A stretch of DNA of 64,000 nt from Hyphomonas johnsonii MHS-2. GTDB taxonomy: Bacteria > Pseudomonadota > Alphaproteobacteria > Caulobacterales > Hyphomonadaceae. The stretch spans positions 1-64,000 of the forward strand of contig NZ_ARYK01000005.1 in NCBI RefSeq assembly GCF_000685275.1, written 5' to 3'. Shown piece by piece: positions 18,834 to 27,884 of the stretch. Every line of letters starts with the position of its first letter. Position 1 is the first letter of the stretch. The notes beneath the pieces were generated by a model, which did no database searches, had not been told where the DNA came from, and saw nothing but the letters and a program-made list of their open reading frames with translations. The position numbers and the translations under genes are program-made.

Positions 18834-18897
18834 GTCTGAATTGGGTTGGCAGCGTTATCTGGCGCCAGCCTGGCCCGTAACGCTCACCGCCATCGCA

Positions 18898-19626
18898 TCA
18901 GACATGATACTCGAGGAGGCGTTCGTAGATTTCGAGCGCCTCCTTTTCGATTTCAGCCGCCACACCTGTGTGTACCGGCAGGGCTCCCGCCTCGGCGCCG
19001 AACCCCTCGGATTTCCACACGGCGTCATACCAATGCGGCGCCCATGCGCCATCTTCCGGCTTCGGGCCGGGCGCCCATGACAGCATCGCCGCATCCCACG
19101 GCAGCGAGAGCGCCGTGCAAAGCCGCCTCAGCATGCCTTCAGGGTCTGCCAGTATCCGGTCGGAATCGACGACCGGGGGCACCTTGCCCGTCTGCGCCGC
19201 GATTTCGTCAAACAGGCGCGCCTGCTGCGGGAAGCCGATCGCTTCCAGGGTCAGGACCTCCATCTTGCGGACATAGGAAGCAATGACACGGGCCGGATGG
19301 CGGACGAGGAAGGCATGCGCACAGGCGGGTGCCCAGGCCAGCGGAAACTCGGGCAGCATGTGATGCGTCATCTGCTTCTGGTATTGCACCGTCTTGCCCT
19401 CCGGCAGCGGCGCCAGCAGGCCGGCGATCACCCCGTCCGGATCGGCCGGCTGGCTCGCAAGGATCGCCTCCTGCATCGGGTGGACTTCGCCTGCCCCGAC
19501 CAGCCAGGCGGCGTAGAACGGCTCGTCAACGGGCACACAATCGGCGCGCGCACCGAAGCTGCGCATCATCGTCGTCGACATGTTGCGCGGGCCGGACCAC
19601 ACGGCAATACGGTGCGTCTTGCTCAT
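18898..19626 (-). CDS. Sulfotransferase-like P-loop protein
   Basis: The 242-residue protein has a sulfotransferase-type 5'-phosphosulfate loop, WSGPRNMSTTMM (residues 10-21), and a 3'-phosphate motif, FLVRHPARVIASY, with Arg109 and Ser117. The spacing and the DEPFYAAWL segment place it in the broad sulfotransferase/P-loop superfamily, but enzymatic sulfation is not shown. Its start overlaps the stop of the class IV aminotransferase by four bases, so the two are translationally coupled. Plants encode a related P-loop domain fused to a class IV aminotransferase-like domain, as I recall, which supports a joint function. Confidence 0.72.
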   Translation of the reverse strand: MSKTHRIAVWSGPRNMSTTMMRSFGARADCVPVDEPFYAAWLVGAGEVHPMQEAILASQPADPDGVIAGLLAPLPEGKTVQYQKQMTHHMLPEFPLAWAPACAHAFLVRHPARVIASYVRKMEVLTLEAIGFPQQARLFDEIAAQTGKVPPVVDSDRILADPEGMLRRLCTALSLPWDAAMLSWAPGPKPEDGAWAPHWYDAVWKSEGFGAEAGALPVHTGVAAEIEKEALEIYERLLEYHV

Positions 19627-20549
19627 GTAATGGGCGTCAGGCTGTTGGCCGCCAGCTGCTTGTACAGCCCGCTGATGCGCTGGCTCACCGGCCCGCCGAC
19701 CTGGTCGATCGTGCGCCCGTCAACTTCGCGCACCGGCGTCAGGCCGGCAAAGGTTCCGGTGATAAAGGCCTCGTCTGCCGAATACACGTCGAACAGCGAG
19801 AACCGCTTTTCGAAAACCGGAATGCCGGCCTCGCGGCAAACCCGGATGATGTTGCCGCGCGTGATGCCGCCGAGACAATAATCCGGCGGGCTGGTCCATA
19901 CTTCCCCGTCCCGAACGATGAAGAAATGGGTCGAATTGCAGGTTGCCACGAAACCGTCTGCGTCGAGCATCAGGGCCTCGTCTGCGCCCGCCTTCTCAGC
20001 CTGGATGCACGCGAGGATGCAATTCAGCTTGGAATGGGAATTCAGTTTCTGGTCCTGTTCGGCCGGCCCTGTCCGGCGCACATGCACCGTGAACAGGGTC
20101 ACGCCCTTCGCAATGATCTCCGGCACCGGTGTCTTGTATTCAGGGATGATCACGATGGTCGCCTTGCCGATCGTGAAGCGCGGGCCCTGATAGGGCGTCT
20201 TCTTGATACCGCGCGTCACCATCAGGCGGATGTGGACGCCATCGGTCATGCCATTGGCTTTCAGGCAATCCATCAGGCGCGCTGTCAATTCGTCCTGCGT
20301 CAGGCCGATATCCATGTCGATGGTCTTTGCCCCGGCATACAGGCGCTTGAAATGCTCCGGCAGGAAGGCCACGCCGCCATTCGACACGCGCATGCCCTCC
20401 CACACCCCGTCGCCCAGGATGTAGCCGCTGTCGAACACCGAAACGACGGCCTCGTCGCGGCGCTTCATCTCGCCATTGACCGAGATCAGGACATCGGCAT
20501 TGCGGGGATCGGCGACATAGTCGTGTACGCCGTGTGCGTCATCTTCCAT
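19623..20549 (-). CDS. PLP class IV aminotransferase (branched-chain/D-amino acid type)
   Basis: This 308-residue fold type IV PLP enzyme has VNGEMKRRDEAVVSVFD at the N-terminus, GDGVWEGMR, the Schiff-base Lys174 in SHSKLNCILA, and the Glu/Asn region EALMLDADGFVAT followed by CNSTHFF. Branched-chain aminotransferases, D-amino acid aminotransferases and aminodeoxychorismate lyases share this fold; the substrate is not decided. The start at 20549 overlaps the stop of the upstream hydrolase in a TGATG, and its own stop overlaps the next gene, so it sits in a tightly coupled operon. Confidence 0.85.
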   Translation of the reverse strand: MEDDAHGVHDYVADPRNADVLISVNGEMKRRDEAVVSVFDSGYILGDGVWEGMRVSNGGVAFLPEHFKRLYAGAKTIDMDIGLTQDELTARLMDCLKANGMTDGVHIRLMVTRGIKKTPYQGPRFTIGKATIVIIPEYKTPVPEIIAKGVTLFTVHVRRTGPAEQDQKLNSHSKLNCILACIQAEKAGADEALMLDADGFVATCNSTHFFIVRDGEVWTSPPDYCLGGITRGNIIRVCREAGIPVFEKRFSLFDVYSADEAFITGTFAGLTPVREVDGRTIDQVGGPVSQRISGLYKQLAANSLTPIT

Positions 20550-21319
20550 CAGGCAGCGTCTCCGGATTGTTCCAGCCATGCGACGATATCCTCGACCACC
20601 TTGTCCGTGCCCGGCTCATCGACAATCCAGTGCGCATTGTCGGGGTATTCGAAGAAATCCCCCGGAACGGCGGCCTTGGCATATTTCTCACCGACCTTGC
20701 GCACGGCGCGCGCCAGTGTTGCCCGGTCACGAGATGCCGCAATGGTCAATGTTGGGATGGTGATGAGACTCGCGTCGATCTCGATCCCGTCGACAATATC
20801 ACCATAGACCTTGCCGGAATCGAACCGCGCGCGGGCATAGATCTCGTCATGGCGCCGGCGCGGCACCTGGTTGACCACACCGAACCGGAAACCGGACCGC
20901 CAGACCTTGTAGGATTTCGCCCGGTTGCGGGCCAGCAGGATGTTGAGAAAGGTATAGACCACCGGAAGCCCGACCACGGCGCAGTCCTTGGGCTGTGCCG
21001 GCGTCAGGAATACCGCCTGGGACACCTCGCCGCGCTCTGCCAGGCATTGCGCGATCAGGCCGCCCATCGAATGGCCGATCACGGCAGGCTTGCGGCCGGT
21101 TTCCTTTGCCAGGGCGCGCGCGGCGTCCACCATCGCGTCGACATAATCGTCAAAGCCGAGATCAGGCAATGTCGGCGGCGGTGCGTCAACGGTGCGCTGG
21201 TCCGGAAACAGGGTCGGCGCCTCGCACCGCCAGCCGGCGGCTTCAAAGCCCGGCTGCATCCGGTCCCACACATCTCCGCCACAGCCTATGCCGTGGATCA
21301 TCAACAATGCGTTCGACAT
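20549..21319 (-). CDS. Alpha/beta hydrolase
   Basis: The 256-residue protein starts LLMIHGIGCGG (oxyanion region) and has the nucleophile elbow GHSMGG, near residue 104, and a late Asp/His pair in PDNAHWIVDEPG. No signal peptide is present. It is a general serine hydrolase, esterase or lipase-like, of unknown substrate. The start at 21319 follows GGAGGG, while the longer frame to 21373 runs back towards rppH. It lies between rppH and the coupled aminotransferase pair and is expected to be cotranscribed with them. Confidence 0.85.
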   Translation of the reverse strand: MSNALLMIHGIGCGGDVWDRMQPGFEAAGWRCEAPTLFPDQRTVDAPPPTLPDLGFDDYVDAMVDAARALAKETGRKPAVIGHSMGGLIAQCLAERGEVSQAVFLTPAQPKDCAVVGLPVVYTFLNILLARNRAKSYKVWRSGFRFGVVNQVPRRRHDEIYARARFDSGKVYGDIVDGIEIDASLITIPTLTIAASRDRATLARAVRKVGEKYAKAAVPGDFFEYPDNAHWIVDEPGTDKVVEDIVAWLEQSGDAA

Positions 21320-21330
21320 AACGCCCTCCG

Positions 21331-21846
21331 TCAGCCCTGGACCGTCTTGCCACCCTGTGCCGGTTCGGTCCATCCGCGGAACCGATCGGCAATCTCGGCA
21401 TATACCAGCCGCTTGAACGGCACGACGAGGCCCGGTGTCTCATCCAGCCGCGCCCAGCGCCAAGCGTCAAACTCCGGCGTGTGCCGGTCAAGACGCACAT
21501 CGCTGTCGGATCCCTTGAACCGAAACGCGAACCATTTCTGCCGCTGGCCGATATAGGGGCCCGGCAGGCGCTTCTTCAGGTCAGGCGGGAAATCGTAATA
21601 CAGCCAGTCCTCGGTCTCCTCGAGCACATCGACCAGTTTTTCAGGGACGCCGATTTCCTCTTCCAGCTCACGCAAGGCCCCCTCGCGCGCGCTTTCGTCC
21701 TTGTCGATCCCACCCTGCGGCATCTGCCACTGGAAGGCACCGCGACCATTGATACGCCGGCCGATGAACACGTGCCCCGCCTTTGAAAACAGCGCGAGCC
21801 CGACATTCGGCCGGTAACGGTCAGGATCAATCCGAGTAGCTTTCAC
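21331..21846 (-). CDS. rppH: RNA pyrophosphohydrolase RppH
   Basis: RppH removes pyrophosphate from the 5' end of mRNA and so starts RNase E-dependent decay. The 171-residue protein has a complete Nudix box at residues 45-67 (G-x5-E-x7-RELxEExGV) and the RppH-typical features RPNVG at the N-terminus, QWQMPQGGID and GQRQKWFAF. The start overlaps the stop of the YibQ-like gene by four bases. It follows envC-like, ctpA and the YibQ-like gene, an order I recall from other alphaproteobacteria. Confidence 0.95.
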   Translation of the reverse strand: MKATRIDPDRYRPNVGLALFSKAGHVFIGRRINGRGAFQWQMPQGGIDKDESAREGALRELEEEIGVPEKLVDVLEETEDWLYYDFPPDLKKRLPGPYIGQRQKWFAFRFKGSDSDVRLDRHTPEFDAWRWARLDETPGLVVPFKRLVYAEIADRFRGWTEPAQGGKTVQG

Positions 21847-23159
21847 CCAGCAGGGTTTACAGGAGCCGGCGCCACACTGCCAGTGCGTACATCCGGGCCC
21901 TCGACCAATTCCGCAGGCGTGGTCGCGAGCAGGGCAGACACCGGCGCGAGCACGATCCCCTTCTCGTCCAGTTCGCTGGTCCAGACCCGTGCCATCTCGA
22001 TCGTGATCGGGAACGCATAGCCCGATCCCATCGCAACGCCCTTCTGCTTGGCCTGCGATTCCAGCTCCAGCAGCTGCAGGTTGATATCCTCGGCCGTCAG
22101 CTTGGTATCGATCGGTGCGACCGCGCGGGCATAGCGTACACGCACCTGGTCAGCCACCTCGTCCAGTGCACCGCGTTCCAGGCTGCCGTCCTCGACGAGC
22201 GCGATGCCACGGTCGCTCAAGGCCTGCAGCACCGGGCGCACGGCCGGTTCGCTCTCGGCAAACTTGGCGCCCTGGTAGTTGATCACGCCGAAATAGCCGG
22301 AGGCGCGGCCGAGCAGCACATTGAGGCGCGACACGTTCGTGCTGGCGCTGCCATTGGCGAGCAGTGTCTGCGGATGCATCTTCATGCGGCCGTAGTCGAA
22401 ATTCTCCATCGGCAATTCGATCAGCACTTCATGGCCCGCGGCCCGGGCCCGGTCGATCCAGTATTGCAGGCGCTGCGTGTCAGGCGCGAAGGACAGGGTC
22501 ACCTCGGGCGGCAATTCCTCGATTGCAGACTTTGTATGCGTGGCATTGATGCCAAGGCCGCCGACGACCAGCGCCACGACCGGCTGGTTGCCCGGATTGG
22601 CGAAGGGCCGCGAATAGGCCTCTGCCGGGGCGCGGCCATCAGCTGCGATACGCGGAAGGCGCAGGCCGTTGACACTTTCCGTGAGGCCCGAAATCGGCGC
22701 TGCATCGAGCGACACGATCGCTGCCACTTCGCCATAGGATTCGCCCGGCCGCACCAGCTTGCCATTGATTCGCACGCCAACCTGCTGGGGCTCTGACGCG
22801 TCCTGGTCAGACGGGCCGCCTGTGCCGGCGGAAGCGGTATCGACCTCTGCATAGTCAACGCCAAGGCTCGGTTCGCCATCGTCCGACGTGCTTTCGAAGA
22901 AGCCCTCGTCATCAAGCGACGCGTCGAGGCTGATATCGGCCATATCGGTCTTCAGTCGCGTCTTCAGCTCCGGACGGGCGTCATCCTGCGCTTCGAACAG
23001 CGCAAGCTGTTCGCGCGGGCCTGCGGCCGACGGATCTCCCGAGAATTGAATGCCTGCTCCCAGCGCCGCTGCCAGGCCTCCGAAAACCAGCAGGCTCAGG
23101 CCTGCATGGACAATCCCGGTGCGCAGGGGAGACGGATCGGCGTCCCTCCGATAGGCCAT
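21843..23159 (-). CDS. Divergent polysaccharide deacetylase family protein (YibQ-like)
   Basis: The 438-residue protein has an N-terminal membrane anchor (residues about 17-40), an acidic, low-complexity linker, and a C-terminal divergent polysaccharide deacetylase domain of about 230 residues, visible as VALVVGGLGI, the EVTLSFAPDTQRLQ strand, ELPMENFDYGRMKMHP and a late VAMGSGYAFP. This family is associated with murein hydrolase genes and is presumed to act in the periplasm on peptidoglycan or to help the neighbouring enzymes. The start at 23159 follows AGAGGT. Confidence 0.85.
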   Translation of the reverse strand: MAYRRDADPSPLRTGIVHAGLSLLVFGGLAAALGAGIQFSGDPSAAGPREQLALFEAQDDARPELKTRLKTDMADISLDASLDDEGFFESTSDDGEPSLGVDYAEVDTASAGTGGPSDQDASEPQQVGVRINGKLVRPGESYGEVAAIVSLDAAPISGLTESVNGLRLPRIAADGRAPAEAYSRPFANPGNQPVVALVVGGLGINATHTKSAIEELPPEVTLSFAPDTQRLQYWIDRARAAGHEVLIELPMENFDYGRMKMHPQTLLANGSASTNVSRLNVLLGRASGYFGVINYQGAKFAESEPAVRPVLQALSDRGIALVEDGSLERGALDEVADQVRVRYARAVAPIDTKLTAEDINLQLLELESQAKQKGVAMGSGYAFPITIEMARVWTSELDEKGIVLAPVSALLATTPAELVEGPDVRTGSVAPAPVNPAG

Positions 23160-23240
23160 AGGCGAACCTCTTGTACTCAACTAGGTGAATCCTGAACGGT
23201 GACCAATGCACCAATCTGGTTAACAGGTTGCAAATAAGGG

Positions 23241-24563
23241 TTAACCGGCGCGGTTGAATGCACTGGCTGTAACAGTCCCCTCTTTCAGCAACTCGACAGC
23301 GCGTTCCAGCTGGAAATCCTCGCCCTCATAGCCTTCCGGGGGTTGTTCGTCCGGCAGGGTCAGCTCGTGGCGGGTTTCGCCGTCTTCATTGGCCAGCGCA
23401 TGCGGCAGGTCTGCTTCAGACCAGCGCTTGATCTTGGCCAGTTCATCTTCAGTCAGGCGCGCCTGCGCGATCTCGATATCGGGATCGATGCCCAGTGCCT
23501 GGATCGACCGGCCCGACGGCGTGTAATAGCGCGCCGTGGTGAGGCGGATGGCACCGCGATCAGCCCCCAGCGGGATAACGGTCTGGACCGAGCCCTTGCC
23601 GAAGCTGGTCGTGCCGACAATCGTTGCCCGGCCACGGTCTTTCAGCGCCCCGGCAACGATCTCGGAGGCCGAGGCCGACCCACCATTTATCAGGACAATC
23701 ATCGGGACGCCCTTGAAGACTTCGCCGGTATGGGCGTTGTAACGCTCGATGTCGGCAGCGCGCCGGCCCTGCGTCGAGACGACTTCGCCGCCCGACAGGA
23801 ACATGTCCGAAACGGAGACTGCCTGGTCGAGCAGGCCGCCGCCATTGTTGCGCAGGTCGACAATCAGGCCCTTCGGCCGCGACCCGGTGGCCTTCGCGAT
23901 ACCTTCGATGCCCTCTTCAAGCAGCAGCGTGGTGCGCTCGTTGAAGCTCGAAATCCGCAAATAGCCGATATCGTTCTTTTCCATTTTCCAGGTAACGGAC
24001 TTCTGCTGGATCACTTCGCGCGTCAGCGTCACGTCGAACGGGTCTTCGCCCGTCCGCAGGATCGTGATCAGGATGTCCGTACCCTTGTCGCCGCGCATTT
24101 CCTTGACGGCGTCGTTCAGGGTCTGGCCGATGATCGGCTTGCCGTTGATCGCCGTGATCAGGTCACCCGGCTGGATGCCGGCGCGGCTGGCTGGTGTATC
24201 GTCCATCGGCGAGATCACTTTGACGAACCCGTCTTCCATCGTCACCTCGATGCCGAGACCGCCATACTCGCCGGAGGTCTGGACCTGCATGGAGCGGAAA
24301 TCATCGGGATTGAGATAGCCCGAATGCGGATCGAGCGATGTCAGCATGCCGTTGATCGCAGACTCCATCGCGTCCTTCTCGTCGATCTCGACGACATAGT
24401 CCTGACGGGCGCGGGCGAGGATTTCCGCGAAGAGTTCAAGCTGCTGGTAGGTGACCATACGCTGGTCTGCCGGCTTTTCCTGTGGCCATGCCAATGCGGA
24501 GAACCCGACTGCCGCGCCGCCCAGCACAATCCCGAGGGCAGCTCCTGTCAGCAGTGAACGCAT
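23241..24563 (-). CDS. ctpA: C-terminal processing peptidase (S41), CtpA type
   Basis: This 440-residue periplasmic protease has an N-terminal signal or anchor (residues 1-25), the MLTSLDPHSGYL stretch, a PDZ domain at about 95-165 (GGLGIEV to GDLITAINGKPI), and the S41 catalytic core with Ser298 in GGSASASEI and Lys323 in SFGKGS. Ser and Lys are 25 residues apart, as in plant D1 protease. Such enzymes trim secreted and cell wall proteins. The start at 24563 is set by GGAGGA upstream; two earlier in-frame ATGs lack a ribosome binding site. Confidence 0.95.
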   Translation of the reverse strand: MRSLLTGAALGIVLGGAAVGFSALAWPQEKPADQRMVTYQQLELFAEILARARQDYVVEIDEKDAMESAINGMLTSLDPHSGYLNPDDFRSMQVQTSGEYGGLGIEVTMEDGFVKVISPMDDTPASRAGIQPGDLITAINGKPIIGQTLNDAVKEMRGDKGTDILITILRTGEDPFDVTLTREVIQQKSVTWKMEKNDIGYLRISSFNERTTLLLEEGIEGIAKATGSRPKGLIVDLRNNGGGLLDQAVSVSDMFLSGGEVVSTQGRRAADIERYNAHTGEVFKGVPMIVLINGGSASASEIVAGALKDRGRATIVGTTSFGKGSVQTVIPLGADRGAIRLTTARYYTPSGRSIQALGIDPDIEIAQARLTEDELAKIKRWSEADLPHALANEDGETRHELTLPDEQPPEGYEGEDFQLERAVELLKEGTVTASAFNRAG

Positions 24564-24589
24564 ATTCCAATCCTCCGTCATCCGTGACC

Positions 24590-25816
24590 TCATCTGTCAC
24601 TCGCCAGCCACTGTGCCGGATTCATGACCTTGTCGCCAAGTCTTAATTCCATGTTGAGTTCAGGCGCCGGGTCGGCCCGGTCAGGCATTCGCCCGACGGG
24701 TTCGTTCGCTGACACACGCTGGCCTTCGGTGACATAGATCCGGCTCATCCCTGTAAGAATAACATGGTATCCGTCACTTGTGCGCAAAATTAACATGGAT
24801 CCATAGCTCCGGAACGGCCGTGCATATTCGACGGTTCCGTCAATCGGCGCGACAACCTGTGCGGCCTGTCGTGTCGAAAAAGTAATCCACTCGGTCTTGC
24901 CGCCAGTCGCCATCTTGTCACCAAAACCGTAGACGACATTGCCGGCAGTGGGCTGGATCAGACGGCCCAGCGCCGCCTTGCCCAGCGGACGCGCCACAGG
25001 TGTGGGAGAGGCCGCCCTTGCGGCTGAAGGCCGCGGCGCAGCCACGGCCGACGCCAGGATGGGCCGGCGCACTGGCTTGATGCCCGGCGCCGCCGGCGCG
25101 CCGGTCTCCAGGGCGGCCAGCAGGTCTCGCAGGGTTTCAGCCTTGCGTTCGAGGCTCGCGGCACGGTCCCGCAGGACATGGATGTCGCCGGATATGTCTT
25201 CGAAATTGCCGCGCTTGACGGCGGCCAGCTGCTCGATTTCGACCCGCTTCAACGCCAGTGTCGCTTCGGCCGCCTCAAGGCGGGCGCGCTCCCCGCGAAT
25301 GTGCCGCTCCAGCGCGTTCAACTCGTCGATTTCAGCGCCAAGCGTGTCGGCGCGCGCAGCCAGCCGCGGTGTCGTCTGGCTCATCAGGATCGCGCGCCGC
25401 ACGGCGGTGTTGGCCTTTCCGGGCGACACGATCAGCGCCGGTGGCTTGCGGCGGTTGGACGCGGCGAGCGCCGCAAGCAGGTCTTCCAGCGCCTGACGGT
25501 CTTCCAGCAGGGCTTCCTGGGCCACGACGCGGCGTGTCCCGAGATCAATCAGCGCCTTTTCGGAGGCGACGGCCTGCTCCTCCCGACGCCGGGATTCCAT
25601 CGCAGCGGCGATCAGCTTCGAGTCAATCTGGCGGATATCCGTCTCGGTGTCCTCGCCGGCGGCCTGCAGGGCCTCCAGCCGGGTGATGGCCGCCTGCCGC
25701 TCGGCTTCGAGCGCCTCCAGCTCTTCACGCGTGAACGAATCCGGCGTTGCCCCGATCAGGGACAGCGCGGCGCACATCAACAGCAGGGGGCGAAAAACGG
25801 GTCGCATACCCCCCAT
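24590..25816 (-). CDS. EnvC-like murein hydrolase activator with degenerate LytM domain
   Basis: The 408-residue protein has a signal peptide, a long coiled coil (about residues 28-240, with repeated EALEAERQAAI-type heptads), a variable linker, and a LytM (M23) domain from about 285. The M23 zinc ligands are not preserved: the usual YGH.. and HLHFE positions read HVILTGMS and NMELRLG. The domain should be catalytically dead and, as in EnvC and NlpD, activate amidases during septation. It is the first gene of the ctpA run and is followed by ctpA after 26 bases. Confidence 0.88.
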   Translation of the reverse strand: MGGMRPVFRPLLLMCAALSLIGATPDSFTREELEALEAERQAAITRLEALQAAGEDTETDIRQIDSKLIAAAMESRRREEQAVASEKALIDLGTRRVVAQEALLEDRQALEDLLAALAASNRRKPPALIVSPGKANTAVRRAILMSQTTPRLAARADTLGAEIDELNALERHIRGERARLEAAEATLALKRVEIEQLAAVKRGNFEDISGDIHVLRDRAASLERKAETLRDLLAALETGAPAAPGIKPVRRPILASAVAAPRPSAARAASPTPVARPLGKAALGRLIQPTAGNVVYGFGDKMATGGKTEWITFSTRQAAQVVAPIDGTVEYARPFRSYGSMLILRTSDGYHVILTGMSRIYVTEGQRVSANEPVGRMPDRADPAPELNMELRLGDKVMNPAQWLASDR

Positions 25817-25843
25817 TCATGCCATGCGAGCATGACCCGGACA

Positions 25844-26377
25844 TTAACCACGCCCGGCGAGCCACCGCTCGATCCCGGCAACCTCATCCGCAATCAGGGC
25901 GCACATCACGCCCTGCCCGGATACGTTGAAAGCAGGGTGCACGAGCAGGAGGCGACGCACCACACGCACAACCTCCTCACATCCCACCCCGACCTCGCCC
26001 TTGATGTCCCCGACCTCGCCCCCGTGAACCACAGCGTTCCGCCAGGCCACCAGCCGTTCGAGCCGGCGGACGCCGGATGCCGTGATCTCCAGCTGTTCCG
26101 GCGGGTTGAGATAGTCGGACGAGCGCGCCCGCCGCAGCAGCGTAGGGATTGGAGCGACCCGGTCCGGCAGCGCCGGATCGGCCACGTCGGCATCGCCGGC
26201 GGTTTCGTACCCGCTGAGTGCCGCGACCAGCGCGCCCTGCAGGGCGATCACGGCGCCGACGGCGACCCACCGCCAGCGGGCCGGATCCCCATCCGCACCA
26301 GCCAGTTCGCGGCGCACCAGCCGAAGGGCTTCGTGCACCGCGTCAAGACTTGCCGCGACCCGAGCCTGCCGGTCCAT
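25844..26377 (-). CDS. Hypothetical protein with HEPN-like RNAVVH motif
   Basis: The 177-residue protein is helical and has an Rx4H motif, Arg113-Asn-Ala-Val-Val-His118, preceded by a helix with RRLERLVAWRN. This motif is the hallmark of HEPN ribonuclease-type domains, but many non-toxic helical proteins share it. No MNT nucleotidyltransferase partner is next to it, so a toxin-antitoxin pair is not indicated. It lies 6 bases downstream of the M28 peptidase gene and just before envC-like. Function unknown. Confidence 0.6.
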   Translation of the reverse strand: MDRQARVAASLDAVHEALRLVRRELAGADGDPARWRWVAVGAVIALQGALVAALSGYETAGDADVADPALPDRVAPIPTLLRRARSSDYLNPPEQLEITASGVRRLERLVAWRNAVVHGGEVGDIKGEVGVGCEEVVRVVRRLLLVHPAFNVSGQGVMCALIADEVAGIERWLAGRG

Positions 26378-26383
26378 GGCGGC

Positions 26384-27802
26384 CTAGTTGTCAATCGTCT
26401 CAGGCTCGACCGGCTTGCGGAAGTCCCATCCGGTCTCTGCCGCGAGATAGGTCAGGGCCGCATAGGCCGCCACGTTCTGGCGGAAGGCGTCCGGGTCGAT
26501 CTTGTCAAACGTGTCGTCGGCCGTGTGGTGGAGATCGAAATAGTCGGTCCCGTCCTGGTCCGGCGATGCGATCGGCACCCCCGCTGCCCCGAGGACGCCG
26601 ATATCCGAACCGCCGGTCGCCGTGTTATTGCCGGGAATGATTCCGAGCGGCGCGAGCACATCCTGCATGGCCTCGGCATATGGCAGTGCGCCCTCACCAA
26701 AGCCCGTCCGCAGGCGCCAGATCCGTCCGGCACCAAAATCGCTCTCGGCAGCCAGCACATGCTTGCCAAGGTCATCGGCGTGTGCGGCAGCATAGGCCTT
26801 CCCGCCAAACAGGCCGACTTCTTCCGATCCGTACAGGACAACCCTGATGGTCCGCTTCGGCTTTGCCGGCAGGGCCTGGATCAGCCTGGCCGCCGCCACG
26901 ACGATCCCGCAGCCGGCCGCGTCATCGATGGCGCCCGTGCCGAGGTCCCAGCTGTCGAGATGGCACCCGATCAGAACGATCTCGTCCTTCAGGCTCGTCC
27001 CCTCGACTTCGGCGATCACGTTGCCGGACGCTGCCGAGGCGGATGTTCTGGCCTGGATATCAAGATGCACTTTCACCGGGCCGCGCTGCAGCAGGCGGGC
27101 CAGCTGGTCGGCGTCCGGCGCCGCCAGCGCCGCTGCAGGCAAGACGCCAAGCGCGCCCTCACGTGACATGCCGCCGGCGTGTGGCAACCGGTGGCTGTCG
27201 GTCCCCACAGACCGGATGAGGCACGCTTCCGCTCCGGCACTCGCCGCCGCTGCCGCACAGCCGCTGCGCTTCGCCACGGCCGCGCCATAACCCGACCCGT
27301 CCTGCGAACGCACCATCGGCTCATCGATGAAGGCAATCTTGCCCTTCAGCGAGTCCGCTGGTGCAGATTTCAGATCAGCAAGGCTGGTGAAGCGAACGAT
27401 TTCGGCGTCAATGCCGCCCTTCGCCGTCGAGGTCGATCCGCCCAGCGCCGTGATCAGCAGCGGCTGGGGATTGTCACCCACGACTGACGCCGTCTCGGTC
27501 ACCCGCTCCCAATAGGGAATGTTGAAACTCTCGATATAGGCCTGCTGGAAATTCAGGTCTTTCAGCTTGATCATCGCCCATTGCCGGGCTCGCCATTCTG
27601 CGTCCGATCCGGCCAGCCGCGGCCCGATCTCGGTTGTCAGGCTTTCGGTAAACTCGAGCCCGACATCATCTGCAAGGCCCGCGGCCATCAGCGCCTCGGC
27701 CTGCGCCCTGATCTCAGGATCGAGCACGGGGGCCGGGTCCGCCATGGCCGGCGCGGCGGCGAGCAGTCCGGCGAATGTCAGGTGGGCGAGGGTCTTCATC
27801 AT
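26384..27802 (-). CDS. M28 family metallopeptidase, exported
   Basis: The 472-residue protein has a signal peptide, an N-terminal segment, a PA-like insert (about residues 120-260) and an M28 catalytic domain. The two-zinc ligand set is visible: GCHLDSWD (His, Asp), the second Asp in GAIDDAAG, the SEEVGLFGG glutamates, ESDFGAG (Asp) and LHHTADDTFD (His). This resembles carboxypeptidase Q/aminopeptidase-type secreted peptidases. It would free amino acids from peptides in the periplasm or outside. The start at 27802 follows GGAGCC; the ATG at 27799 is also possible. Confidence 0.9.
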   Translation of the reverse strand: MMKTLAHLTFAGLLAAAPAMADPAPVLDPEIRAQAEALMAAGLADDVGLEFTESLTTEIGPRLAGSDAEWRARQWAMIKLKDLNFQQAYIESFNIPYWERVTETASVVGDNPQPLLITALGGSTSTAKGGIDAEIVRFTSLADLKSAPADSLKGKIAFIDEPMVRSQDGSGYGAAVAKRSGCAAAAASAGAEACLIRSVGTDSHRLPHAGGMSREGALGVLPAAALAAPDADQLARLLQRGPVKVHLDIQARTSASAASGNVIAEVEGTSLKDEIVLIGCHLDSWDLGTGAIDDAAGCGIVVAAARLIQALPAKPKRTIRVVLYGSEEVGLFGGKAYAAAHADDLGKHVLAAESDFGAGRIWRLRTGFGEGALPYAEAMQDVLAPLGIIPGNNTATGGSDIGVLGAAGVPIASPDQDGTDYFDLHHTADDTFDKIDPDAFRQNVAAYAALTYLAAETGWDFRKPVEPETIDN

Positions 27803-27884
27803 GGCGTGGGCTCCAACTATTGGTGCCGACACGCTAGGCCAGAGCGCCGCCCTGCGAAAGGGCAGCGCCTTTCAAAAGGTCACG

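Noticed and set aside
25178..27166. A 662-codon plus-strand frame opposite envC-like, HEPN-like and M28 genes
   Set aside because: It runs antisense through three clearly recognisable genes and shows no domain.
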